Shown here: piece after piece, positions 34,952 through 43,153 of the stretch
Layout of the letters: each line of letters begins with the position of its first letter
Numbering within the stretch: the first letter of the stretch is position 1
Source: Catenulispora sp. EB89
Lineage (GTDB): Bacteria; Actinomycetota; Actinomycetes; Streptomycetales; Catenulisporaceae
Reading direction: 5' to 3'
Assembly: GCF_041261445.1 (NCBI RefSeq)
Contig: NZ_JBGCCU010000004.1
Span: 496,001 to 560,000 of the forward strand
Length of the DNA: 64,000 nt
Notes under the pieces: generated by a model
Databases searched by the model: none
Seen by the model: only the letters and a program-made list of their open reading frames with translations
What the model was told of the DNA's origin: nothing
Translations under genes and position numbers: made by a program

Positions 34952-35830
34952 TCAGGACCGCGTTTCGGCGCCGTCCCGAACCTCCTTGGTCTCCTTCGCC
35001 GCCAGCGCGTTCGCCACGCCGCCGCCGCTGGCCATGTAGGCGGCCCGGGACAGCAGCGCGAGCAGCCGCTCGGCAGCCTCCTGGGTCAGCCCGCGGTAGG
35101 CCCGCGACGCCAGCTCGTCGGTGATCTCCTCGGCCTGCTCCCGGAACAGGCGCGTGGCGTCGTCCGGCTGGGGGTACGGCGCCGGCCACCGGAAGAACTT
35201 CGCCCCGGCCTCGCCGAGCGACCCGGCGACGATCGCCTCCAGCGGGTCCAGCCCGGCCATCTGCACGGCCGTGATGTGCAGCCCGCCGCGCTGCTCGCGC
35301 ATCACCATCGCCCAGTGCACCACCCGGTGCCGGGCCGAGGCCGGCTCCGGCATCGCGCCCCAGGCCGCGGCCAGCGGGGACAGGCCGGTCTCGGAGGTGG
35401 TGGCGATCTCGCGTAGCATGTCGGCCAGCTCGTGCGCCTCGTCCTCGGGGAGCGCGGCCAGGAACTCGTCGGCCCACATGCGCTGCACGTCGCGGTAGCG
35501 GTCCACGACGCGGTCCAGCGGCGGACTCTGCTTCGGGTCGCGGGCCGTCTCCCAGCTCTGCACCGCCAGCTCGGTCGGGAAGAACCCGACGACCGCGTGC
35601 ACCACCTCCGGGGCGACCGGCCCGAGGACCCCGACCCGGCCGCCGAAGTAGAACGGCCAGCCCTTCATCCCCAGGTCCTTGGCGGCGGTGCGGGCCGCCT
35701 GGGAGGACATGTAGTCGCCGCCGAGGGTGTAGAGCGCACCCTTGGCCTCGACCGCGGTGCTCAGAGCCAGCTCGCGGATCTGTGCCGGACCAGAAAGCGG
35801 TGCCGGATCGATAGTCGGATCAGCCGTCAT
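34952..35830 (-). CDS. SCO6745-like protein
   Basis: 292 residues from an ATG at 35830. It resembles a family of helical, winged-helix-like proteins common in actinobacteria: EAKGALYTLGGDYMSS, GMKGWPFYFGGRVGVLGPV, VVGFFPTE, then FFRWPAPYPQPDDATRLFREQ and ITDELASRAYRGLTQEAAERL. Family function is unknown; a regulatory or ligand-binding role has been suggested by the fold. The family name is from memory of similar proteins. Confidence 0.75.
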   Translation of the reverse strand: MTADPTIDPAPLSGPAQIRELALSTAVEAKGALYTLGGDYMSSQAARTAAKDLGMKGWPFYFGGRVGVLGPVAPEVVHAVVGFFPTELAVQSWETARDPKQSPPLDRVVDRYRDVQRMWADEFLAALPEDEAHELADMLREIATTSETGLSPLAAAWGAMPEPASARHRVVHWAMVMREQRGGLHITAVQMAGLDPLEAIVAGSLGEAGAKFFRWPAPYPQPDDATRLFREQAEEITDELASRAYRGLTQEAAERLLALLSRAAYMASGGGVANALAAKETKEVRDGAETRS

Positions 35831-36055
35831 GGGGCCCGATTCTCCCGCTCGGCCGCACGAGCTTACAAACCGCCTCGCACGAATGCTCGGACAGCCGGTC
35901 CGACCTGCGCGTTGTCCGGCAACCGCGCAATACATCGCACAGAACGACTATTCATCCGCACGGACCACACCGGCGTGACGCGGCGGAGCCAGGGGCGTTT
36001 GTCGCGGTGACGGGCCTTGTCGGCCCGGACCCCCCTGAGAAGAATGAGGACTGGC

Positions 36056-38077
36056 ATGCACGACGTGACCAAGCGCGGACTCGCGCTCGCGGTCGCGACC
36101 GGCGGCCTGCTGATCACTGGAGCCGCGCCCGCGGTCTCGGCGGTTTCGACCCACCCCGAGAACCCCGAGCACGCCGGGAAGAAGAGTCAGTCGACGGGCG
36201 ACTCTTCACACCACGCGGCCATCCCGGTCAGCGCGCCGAAGGTCAAGCAGTACACCGGGCGGCACAAGGCCCCCGAGCCGCACGCCGCCGCGCCGCACCA
36301 CACGGCCGCGTCGCACGTTCCGACATCGCACACCCCGACATCACACACTCCGGCGTCGCACGCTTCGCACGCCCCGGCGTCGCCGCACCACCCGGAGTCG
36401 CACCACGCTCCGGCCCCGCACCACGACGCCCCGGCGCACCACGCCACGGCTCCGCACCACACGGCGGCACCCCACCACAGCGCCGCTCCGCACCACACAG
36501 CGGCCCCGCACCACCCCGCGGCTCCCCACCACCCCGCCGCGCCGCACCACCCCGGGACGGCCCCGCACGGCGCCCCGGTGTCCCAGGCCGCCGGAGCCAC
36601 CGCGCACTGGCCGGCCCACCCCGGCGGCGACCGCCCCGAGGCCCTGGCGGCCGAGGCGGAGTCCGCCGACCTCGGCGGCGGCGGCTTCCTGGCCGGCAAC
36701 ACCGTCGAGGTGCCGATCGACGCCCCGGTCAACGTCTGCGGCGTGGTCGCGACCGTGCTGGGCGGCGGCGACAGTGCCGCCGACGAGCACTGCGTCAACG
36801 GCCCGGACACCGCCGGCGGGCCGAGCAGCTCGGCGGCCGCGGTGGCGGCCGGGAACCCGGGCGCGCTGTCGGACAACGTCGTGCAGATCCCGGTCTCGCT
36901 CCCGACGAACATCTGCGGCGACACCGCGACCGTGGTCGGCGGGCACGACTCGGCCGAGGACATCCTGTGCGCCAACCGGGGCGGCGAGTCCTCCTCGACC
37001 GCCCGGGCCGTGGCGGCCTCCTCCCCCGGCCTGGTGAGCGGGAACGTGGTCCAGGTCCCGGTCGACGCGCCGCTGAACGTCTGCGGGATCACCGCGAACG
37101 TGGTCGCGGTCTACGACACCGCCGCCGGCACCACCTGCGTCAACGGCGGCGAGCACGGTGACCACGGCGACCACGGCAGGTACGACGGCTACGCCCCGAT
37201 GCGCGCGCGCTCGGCGGACGCCCCCGGCATGCCGCAGCAGACCGCGGGCTCCGGCGCGAGCGCCGTGACCGCGAACTCCTCCGGCGCGGTCACCGGCAAC
37301 ATCGTGCAGGTGCCGATCGAGGCCCCGATCGACGCCTGCGGCGACTCGGTGAGCGTGGTCGGCGTGTTCAACTCCGCGCTGGACAACCACTGCGTGAACC
37401 ACACCGCCGGCGGCGCGGCCGCCAACGGCCGGGCCGTCGGCAACAACGGCCTGGCCACCGGCAACGTCGCGCAGCTGCCGATCGACATCCCGACCGAGGT
37501 CTGCGGCGTGGTGGCCGCGGTCGGCGGGTACCACGACACGGCCGAGGGCAACAGCTGCGTGAACACCGGCGCGCCGACGACGACGTCGAGCGCCGGCACC
37601 ACCGGCGAGACCGGGATCGTCACCGGCACCGTCGCGCAGGGCAGCGTCAACGCGCCGGTCGAGGTCTGCGGCACCACCGTGGGCGTGGGCATCGTGAACA
37701 GCGGGACCGAGGACACGAGCTGTGTCACCGGGCCGCCGTGCCCGCCGCCCCCGCCGTGCAACTGCGCCCCGCCGCCGGTGTTCCCGCCTCCGCCGCCGTT
37801 CTACCCGCCGCCGCCTCCGCCGCCGGTGTTCCCCCCGCCGCCTCCGCCGCCGCCGGTCTTCCCGCCGCCGCCCCCGCCCCCGCCGGTCACGCCGCCGGGG
37901 CACCACCATCACCACCACGAGCACCTGCACCGGCACCATCACCACCACGAAGAGGTCGGCCAGCTGCCGCACACCGGCACGGACGTCCTCGACTACGCGG
38001 GGATCGGCGCCGGAGCCATGGTGCTCGGCGCCGGGGCGCTGATCGCCGCCCGGCGCAAGTCCGGCTCGGCGGGCTAG
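36056..38077 (+). CDS. Sortase-anchored surface protein with six chaplin domains and His-rich tracts
   Basis: 673 residues from an ATG at 36056 with GAGGA upstream. The signal peptide ends near AVSAV (residue 30). Residues 76-176 are a His/Ala/Pro repeat (APHHTAAPHHS and similar). Six chaplin domains follow, starting near residues 212, 271, 327, 412, 467 and 522; each has the Cys pair 18 residues apart (228/246, 287/305, 343/361, 428/446, 483/501, 538/556). A polyproline block (560-614) and a His cluster (616-631) precede LPHTG (637-641), a hydrophobic helix and RRK. Chaplins are amyloid-forming coat proteins of aerial hyphae. The known anchored ones have two chaplin domains, so six plus His-rich segments is unusual. 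A very strong terminator follows. Confidence 0.93.
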   Translation: MHDVTKRGLALAVATGGLLITGAAPAVSAVSTHPENPEHAGKKSQSTGDSSHHAAIPVSAPKVKQYTGRHKAPEPHAAAPHHTAASHVPTSHTPTSHTPASHASHAPASPHHPESHHAPAPHHDAPAHHATAPHHTAAPHHSAAPHHTAAPHHPAAPHHPAAPHHPGTAPHGAPVSQAAGATAHWPAHPGGDRPEALAAEAESADLGGGGFLAGNTVEVPIDAPVNVCGVVATVLGGGDSAADEHCVNGPDTAGGPSSSAAAVAAGNPGALSDNVVQIPVSLPTNICGDTATVVGGHDSAEDILCANRGGESSSTARAVAASSPGLVSGNVVQVPVDAPLNVCGITANVVAVYDTAAGTTCVNGGEHGDHGDHGRYDGYAPMRARSADAPGMPQQTAGSGASAVTANSSGAVTGNIVQVPIEAPIDACGDSVSVVGVFNSALDNHCVNHTAGGAAANGRAVGNNGLATGNVAQLPIDIPTEVCGVVAAVGGYHDTAEGNSCVNTGAPTTTSSAGTTGETGIVTGTVAQGSVNAPVEVCGTTVGVGIVNSGTEDTSCVTGPPCPPPPPCNCAPPPVFPPPPPFYPPPPPPPVFPPPPPPPPVFPPPPPPPPVTPPGHHHHHHEHLHRHHHHHEEVGQLPHTGTDVLDYAGIGAGAMVLGAGALIAARRKSGSAG

Positions 38078-38146
38078 CGGAACGGCGCGTCTGATCGCGG
38101 CAGATCGCGCCGGATCCGTTATCGCCTCATCGCGTCATCGCGTCAC

Positions 38147-38188
38147 AACGGAGCGGGGCCCCTGGGATTCCAGGGGCCCCGCTCCGTT
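38147..38188 (+). terminator. Very strong hairpin terminator after the chaplin gene
   Basis: A perfect 19-bp stem, AACGGAGCGGGGCCCCTGG (38147-38165) and its complement (38170-38188), with loop GATT. The downstream sequence CCGTTGTC is T-poor. It is placed between convergent genes and can serve both strands. Confidence 0.88.
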
Positions 38189-38223
38189 CCGTTGTCATCG
38201 CGTGCTGACGCGGTCCGCCGAGG

Positions 38224-38700
38224 TCACACCTTCCCGGACAACACCGCCCCCAGGTAGCCGTCGACGTCACCGTCGGCCTTGGTCCCCAGCATGGTCCGGG
38301 TCCAGGCCCGCCGCTCGTGGTCGATCACCGCGAGCTCCCACACGCAGCCGGCCTGCCGGGAAGGCGCCCGCGCGATGTCCGCCGGCTCGGAGAACCGGGC
38401 CGAGTAGGCGGCCGTCGACAACAAGCACCCATACGACCACCACCCGACCACGTACGAGTAGGCGTTCGTCGACCGGTGCGCGATCACGAATCCGACCCCG
38501 TACCGCCCGCCCCCGACGCCGGGCCGGGGTAACGCCTCCACGGCGGCCTTGCGCGCGCCCTCCCGCGCCGCCTCCTCGAGGTCGCCGCCGGGCGTCGCGG
38601 ACAGCCCGTGGAGCTTCACCCGCCAGTCGTCGATCTCGAGCAGGCCGAGCGGCCGCACCCGCCGGGGGGTATACGGCACCGCTCCGAGTGGCTCTGTCAT
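38224..38700 (-). CDS. Conserved-looking hypothetical protein
   Basis: 158 residues from an ATG at 38700. It begins PYTPRRVRPLGLLEIDDWRVKLHG, continues with a Gly-rich turn (GVGGGRYGVGFVIAHRST) and Trp/Tyr-rich strands (AYSYVVGWWSYGCLL), and ends in an acidic helix and DVDGYLGAVLSGKV. No signal peptide or membrane helix is seen. I do not recognise a family or function. Confidence 0.7.
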   Translation of the reverse strand: MTEPLGAVPYTPRRVRPLGLLEIDDWRVKLHGLSATPGGDLEEAAREGARKAAVEALPRPGVGGGRYGVGFVIAHRSTNAYSYVVGWWSYGCLLSTAAYSARFSEPADIARAPSRQAGCVWELAVIDHERRAWTRTMLGTKADGDVDGYLGAVLSGKV

Positions 38701-38832
38701 GAGGCAGGATGCTGGCACACCTCGGGAATCGACTCAATGCCCTGCGCCAGCTTTCACCCGGTGCGGGGTGGCGCCGGGTGTTCGCCACAGCGGTCCGGGG
38801 TCCGGACCGCACGGGACCGAATAGCGGACTGC

Positions 38833-39390
38833 TCACCCCATCAGGGCTTCGACCAGCCATTCCACCATCGCGCCGAGCCAGTGGTACATGACCACTATCT
38901 CGTAGCGGTCGTCCCGCTCGTCGATGCGGTCGAAGGGGTTGTCGTCGTCGTCCTCGATCTCCAGCCAGACCGCGAGCACCAGGCGGATGTCGTTGACCGC
39001 GCCGAGCCAGGACCGGGCCTGCTCGGCCGCCAGCGCCAGCTCCTCGCCGGGCTGGTAGTCCCGCAGCGAGTCCAGCACCTGGCGGGCCGTGGCACGCTTG
39101 CCCTCGCGCAGGTCGGGCTCGGTCAGCCGGCGGAACTCGCTGGCCTCGTCGGCGTCGCCCTCGTAGGCGTCCGGGAACAGCCGCGCCAGCGCCGGGTTGT
39201 CCGGCTTCTTCACCGGACCGTCGGCGATGCCCAGGGCGGCGGCCAGCGAGTCCGGCTCCTCGCCCAGCGGGTCCTCCTCGTCCAGCAGCGCGAGCTGCCC
39301 GGCGAGCAGGAAGCGCAGGACGTCGGTCTGACCGTCGGTGAACGCACCGACGATCCGACCGGAGCGGTCGGCCTGGAAAGGCTGGAGCAC
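38833..39390 (-). CDS. DUF2017 family protein
   Basis: 185 residues from a GTG at 39390 preceded by GGGGA at seven bases; the longer open frame upstream overlaps clpS and is unlikely. The family pattern is visible: a strand-turn start, TDVLRFLLAGQLALLDEE, DNPALARLFPDAYEGD, ASEFRRLTEPDLREGKRA, then WLGAVNDIRLVLAVWLEIEDDDD near the end. DUF2017 genes follow clpS in most actinobacteria. The function is unknown, though a link to ClpS-dependent proteolysis is plausible from this linkage. Confidence 0.87.
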   Translation of the reverse strand: MLQPFQADRSGRIVGAFTDGQTDVLRFLLAGQLALLDEEDPLGEEPDSLAAALGIADGPVKKPDNPALARLFPDAYEGDADEASEFRRLTEPDLREGKRATARQVLDSLRDYQPGEELALAAEQARSWLGAVNDIRLVLAVWLEIEDDDDNPFDRIDERDDRYEIVVMYHWLGAMVEWLVEALMG

Positions 39391-39413
39391 GTGCGGATCC
39401 CCGATCTGGTCGT

Positions 39414-39716
39414 TCAGCCGTCCTGGCGCTGCACGGTCGCCCACAAGCCGTAGCCGTGCATCGCGGCCACGTCCTTCTCCATCTGCTCGCGGCCGCCGCT
39501 GGACACTATCGCCTTGCCGAGGTTGTGCACCTCCCGCATCAACCGCTCGGCCTTGCCCTTGCTGTAACCGAAGTAGGTCATGAACACGTAGGTGACATAA
39601 CTCATCAGGTTCACAGGGTCGTTCCAGACCACGGTGACCCACACCGGGTCCTGCACCGGAGCCGCCCGGGTCTCCTCCGTGGCCTCCGGAACGACCTCCA
39701 CCGGCGCGACACTCAT
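39414..39716 (-). CDS. clpS: ATP-dependent Clp protease adaptor ClpS
   Basis: 100 residues. The ClpS core is present: [19 protein letters not shown] (the DPVN segment lines the N-degron pocket), [21 protein letters not shown], and ASMHGYGLW-like ending [12 protein letters not shown]. It delivers N-end-rule substrates to ClpAP or ClpC. A negatively charged, Pro/Val-rich N-terminus precedes the domain. The gene starts 24 bp from pncB on the opposite strand and is followed by the DUF2017 gene. Confidence 0.95.
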   Translation of the reverse strand: MSVAPVEVVPEATEETRAAPVQDPVWVTVVWNDPVNLMSYVTYVFMTYFGYSKGKAERLMREVHNLGKAIVSSGGREQMEKDVAAMHGYGLWATVQRQDG

Positions 39717-39740
39717 CCCACCAGACTACGCTGATAGATC

Positions 39741-41042
39741 GTGAACAGCACCGCGCTCCTCACGGACCACTATGAGCTCACCATGCTGGAGGGCGCCCTG
39801 CGCAGCGGGGCCGCCCACCGACGCTCGGTGTTCGAGGTCTTCGCCCGCCGGCTGCCCGACGGCCGCCGCTACGGCGTCACCGCCGGCACCGGCCGCCTCC
39901 TGGACGCCCTGGAGGAATTCCGGTTCGATTCCGCGATCTGCGACTTCCTGCACTCCTCGGGGATCGTCGACGAACCCACCCGGGACTGGCTGGCCGGCTA
40001 CCGGTTCACCGGCGACGTCCACGGCTACGCGGAGGGAGAGTGCTACTTCCCCGGCTCCCCGCTGCTGATCGTGGAGTCCACGTTCGCCGAGGCGGTGCTG
40101 CTGGAGACGCTCGTGCTGTCGGTGCTGAACCACGACAGCGCGATCGCCTCGGCGGCCTCCCGCATGACCTCGGCCGCGATGGGCCGCCCCTGCCTGGAGA
40201 TGGGCTCGCGGCGCACCCACGAGGAGGCCGCCGTGGCCGCGGCGCGCGCCGCCTACCTGGCGGGCTTCTCGGCGTCCTCCAACCTGGAGGCCCGCCGCCG
40301 CTTCGGCGTCCCGACCACCGGCACCTCCGCGCACGCTTTCGTCCTGCTGCACGACAGCGAGCGCGACGCCTTCAGCATCCAGGTGGAGACCCTGGGCCGG
40401 GGCACGACGCTGCTGGTCGACACCTACGACGTGGCCGAGGCCGTGAAGATCGCGGTCGAGGTCGCCGGCCCCGACCTCGGCGCGGTCCGCCTGGACTCCG
40501 GCGACCTGCTGTGGATGGCGCACCGGGTGCGCAAGCAGCTCGACGAGCTGGGCGCCAAGCACACCAAGATCGTCGTCACCTCGGACCTGGACGAGTACCA
40601 GATCGCGGCGCTGGCCGCGGCCCCGGTGGACTCCTACGGCGTCGGCACCCAACTGGTCACCGGCTCCGGCGCGCCGACGGCCGGCCTGGTCTACAAGCTG
40701 GTGGCACGCGGCGCGAGCGCGGACGCCGACGCCCCGATGGTGCCGGTGGCGAAGAAGTCCTCTGAGAAGGCCACCCGCGGCGGCCGCAAGTTCGCCTGGC
40801 GCCGCATCGGCTCCGACGGCGTGGCGCAGGAGGAGGTCATCGGCACCGGCTCGGCACCGGAGGAGCTGAAGTCCGAGGGCCGCGACCTGCTGATGCAGTA
40901 CGTCGCCAAGGGCGAGGTGATCGCGCGGCCGAGCCTGGCCGAGATCCGCGAGCGCCACGAGGCCTCCCGCGCCGAACTGCCGCCGTGGTCCACGCAGCTC
41001 TCGCGCGGCGAGCCGGCGATCCCTACGGTGTATCCGAGCTAG
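39741..41042 (+). CDS. pncB: Nicotinate phosphoribosyltransferase
   Basis: 433 residues from a GTG. It has the family's start LLTDHYELTMLEGAL, FEVFARRLPDGRRYGV, the catalytic core ARRRFGVPTTGTSAHAF, and the PRPP-binding segment DSGDLLWMAHRVRKQLDE with VTSDLDEYQI and GVGTQLVTG. It makes nicotinate mononucleotide from nicotinate in the Preiss-Handler NAD salvage route. The nicotinamidase gene follows 119 bp downstream, giving a two-step salvage unit. The short divergent space to clpS must hold both promoters. Confidence 0.95.
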   Translation: MNSTALLTDHYELTMLEGALRSGAAHRRSVFEVFARRLPDGRRYGVTAGTGRLLDALEEFRFDSAICDFLHSSGIVDEPTRDWLAGYRFTGDVHGYAEGECYFPGSPLLIVESTFAEAVLLETLVLSVLNHDSAIASAASRMTSAAMGRPCLEMGSRRTHEEAAVAAARAAYLAGFSASSNLEARRRFGVPTTGTSAHAFVLLHDSERDAFSIQVETLGRGTTLLVDTYDVAEAVKIAVEVAGPDLGAVRLDSGDLLWMAHRVRKQLDELGAKHTKIVVTSDLDEYQIAALAAAPVDSYGVGTQLVTGSGAPTAGLVYKLVARGASADADAPMVPVAKKSSEKATRGGRKFAWRRIGSDGVAQEEVIGTGSAPEELKSEGRDLLMQYVAKGEVIARPSLAEIRERHEASRAELPPWSTQLSRGEPAIPTVYPS

Positions 41043-41161
41043 GACCCATCAGCGCCAGGGATCACCGGCACGAATCAGCGGTACTACTCAGCGGTACGAC
41101 CTACGACCAGAGCTAGAGACAGCGCCTGAAACCCTTGCAGCGCCTAGGAAAGAGACCGAGC

Positions 41162-41737
41162 ATGACGCGCGCACTGATCGTCGTCGACGTCCAGAACGAC
41201 TTCTGCGAAGGCGGCTCGCTGCCGGTCTCCGGCGGCTCGGCCGTCGCGGCCGGCGTGACCGGGCTGCTGGCCGGCCCGGACCGCGGCGGCTTCGAGCACG
41301 TGGTGGCCACCCGCGACTGGCACACCGACCCGGGCGCACACTTCGCCGCGGAGCCGGACTACGTGACCAGCTGGCCGGTGCACTGCGTGGCCGGCACGAA
41401 GGGCGCGGAGTTCCACCCGGACTTCGACCGCACGCACGTCGACGAGGTGTTCTCCAAGGGCGCGTTCCAGGCCGCGTACAGCGGGTTCGAGGGCGTGGAC
41501 GGCTCGGACACGCCGCTGGGCGACTGGCTGCGGACGCGCGGGGTGGACGCGGTGGACGTGGTCGGGATCGCCACCGACTACTGCGTGCGGGCGACAGCGC
41601 TGGACGCGGTGAAGCTGGGCCTGCGCACCCGGCTGCGCTCGGACCTGGTGGCCGGCGTCGCGGAGGCCTCGACGGCCACGGCGCTGGCCGAGATGAGCGC
41701 GGCCGGGGTCGAGATCGTGCCGGCGGCCGAGGGCTGA
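41162..41737 (+). CDS. pncA: Nicotinamidase (isochorismatase-like hydrolase)
   Basis: 191 residues from an ATG at 41162 with GAAAGAG upstream. The catalytic triad fits: Asp in VVDVQNDFCEGG, Lys in VFSKGAFQAAYSGFEG, and Cys in VVGIATDYCVRATALDAV. The metal site DWHTDPGAHF is intact. It deaminates nicotinamide to nicotinate, the substrate of PncB just upstream. Confidence 0.95.
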   Translation: MTRALIVVDVQNDFCEGGSLPVSGGSAVAAGVTGLLAGPDRGGFEHVVATRDWHTDPGAHFAAEPDYVTSWPVHCVAGTKGAEFHPDFDRTHVDEVFSKGAFQAAYSGFEGVDGSDTPLGDWLRTRGVDAVDVVGIATDYCVRATALDAVKLGLRTRLRSDLVAGVAEASTATALAEMSAAGVEIVPAAEG

Positions 41738-41870
41738 CCGCTGACACCAGCCCACCGGCGGGTCTGCGAGCCCGCACGCTGACTCACTAGCTCGCTGATT
41801 CGCACGACTCGCACGCACGGCGGCGGCACGCCCGAAACCGGCTGGCCGCCGCACGCCGCGAACGTCCAAG

Positions 41871-42548
41871 ATGGCCGACATGCCCGGGAGACTGGAACTC
41901 AGGACCCGGATCAGCCGCGTCGGCCTGGACGGCCGCGAGTACCGGGTGATCCGGCCGGACCGCCCTGCCACCCGCCTGGTCCTGCACGACAACAGCTTCT
42001 GGTACTCCGGCTTCGCCGACCGCGAGGCCCTGACCCAGCTCGCCACGCTCTGGTCCCTGGCAGCCGTGTCCCCGCACTCGATCATCCACGTCCCGACCCG
42101 GCACAACGCCTCGCCATTCGAAGGCCGCAGCGTCGATCTGGTCCTGTCCTACGCCTTACACCAGCTCCGGCCCTCGCGCTGGAAAGCGATACGCACCCGC
42201 CTCGGGAACGGCGCACCGCACAAAATCCACGTCCCCGACTTCGCCGACACGCAGATGGACTACAACCGCCTGCGCTACCGGGAGTACCGCGACCGGCTGA
42301 ACTTCGACTCCGCCAGCGACACGCTCTTCGTCACCGGCAGCCGCGAGTCCTTCCAGCAGTCGGCACACGAACTCAGCACCGTACTGGCCGAAGCAATCCG
42401 CCCCGGCACCCACCGCCACGACGCCGCCCGGCACGTCTGCGCGGAACTCGCCGCCGGCGGATGGCCGCCGGCACGCACCCGGCACGGCACGCCGGGCATG
42501 CTGCACATCCAGTACTACCCCGATGATTGGCCGGCCCGCGCCGCCTAG
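41871..42548 (+). CDS. Hypothetical protein
   Basis: 225 residues from an ATG at 41871 (a second ATG lies nine bases on). Composition is that of a real folded protein with few low-complexity parts: VLHDNSFWYSGFADREALTQL, HVPTRHNASPFEGRSVDLVLS, HKIHVPDFADTQMDYNRLRY, DTLFVTGSRESFQQSAHELS. The regular alternation suggests an alpha/beta fold; no catalytic signature is recognised. It ends where the minisatellite begins. Confidence 0.65.
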   Translation: MADMPGRLELRTRISRVGLDGREYRVIRPDRPATRLVLHDNSFWYSGFADREALTQLATLWSLAAVSPHSIIHVPTRHNASPFEGRSVDLVLSYALHQLRPSRWKAIRTRLGNGAPHKIHVPDFADTQMDYNRLRYREYRDRLNFDSASDTLFVTGSRESFQQSAHELSTVLAEAIRPGTHRHDAARHVCAELAAGGWPPARTRHGTPGMLHIQYYPDDWPARAA

Positions 42549-43150
42549 ATCGCGCGCGCCGCCGCCGAGCCACGCCACCACGAGCGCCGCCGCCAAGCCG
42601 CGCCGCAGCCTCCGCGATCGCTACGACAGAGCCGGGCCCCCTGCGAACCTCGCCGCCCGGCCACGACGCTGCCGCGCTACGCCGCCGCCGCGAACACCAC
42701 CGCCGACCCGAGCCACGCCACCACGAGCGCCGCCTCCGAGCCGAGCCCCGCGAACCCCGTTGCCCGGCTGGCCACGCCGCCGCGAGCACTACGGCTGAGC
42801 CGGACCCTGCGAGCGCCGCCGCTAAGTCGAGGCCCAATAGCGCCGCCTCCGAGCCGAGCCCCGCGAACCCCGTTGCCCGGCTGGCCACGCCGCCGCGAGC
42901 ACCACCGCCGAGCCGAGCCCAGCGAACCTCGCCGCCCGGCTGCGCCGCCGCCGTGAGCACTACGGCTGAGCCGGACCCTGCGAGCGCCGCCGCTAAGTCG
43001 AGGCCCGATAGCGCCGCCTCCGAGCCGAGCCCGCGAACCTCGCCGCGCGGCCAGGCCGCCGCCATGAGCACTACGGCTGAGCCGATCCCTGCGAACTCCG
43101 TTGCCCGCCCGGCCACGCCGCCGCCAGCACCGCCGCCGACCCGACCCGAG
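42549..43150. repeat. GC-rich degenerate minisatellite, no gene
   Basis: A 0.6-kb convergent intergenic region built from interleaved repeats. One block beginning GAGCACTACGGCTGAGCC recurs at 42784, 42955 and 43066 (spacings 171 and 111). Blocks such as CGCCGCCTCCGAGCCGAGCC, GAACCCCGTTGCCCGGCTGG and GAGCGCCGCCGCTAAGTCGA recur between them. All six frames are open only because of the GC bias; none looks like a protein. Confidence 0.8.
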
Positions 43151-43153
43151 CCT

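Noticed and set aside
36011-36027. CGGGCC-TTGTC-GGCCCG hairpin before the chaplin gene
   Set aside because: It is short and lies within the probable leader; without supporting conservation it is not called as a terminator or attenuator.
35831-36055. A possible WhiG-dependent promoter before the chaplin gene
   Set aside because: No TAAA-N15-GCCGATAA-like sequence was found, so sporulation-sigma control cannot be claimed.
42373-43116. A Gly/Ala/Arg-rich minus-strand frame and a long plus-strand frame over the minisatellite
   Set aside because: All frames are open through GC bias, the translations merely reflect the DNA repeats, and one overlaps a better gene (41871-42548).
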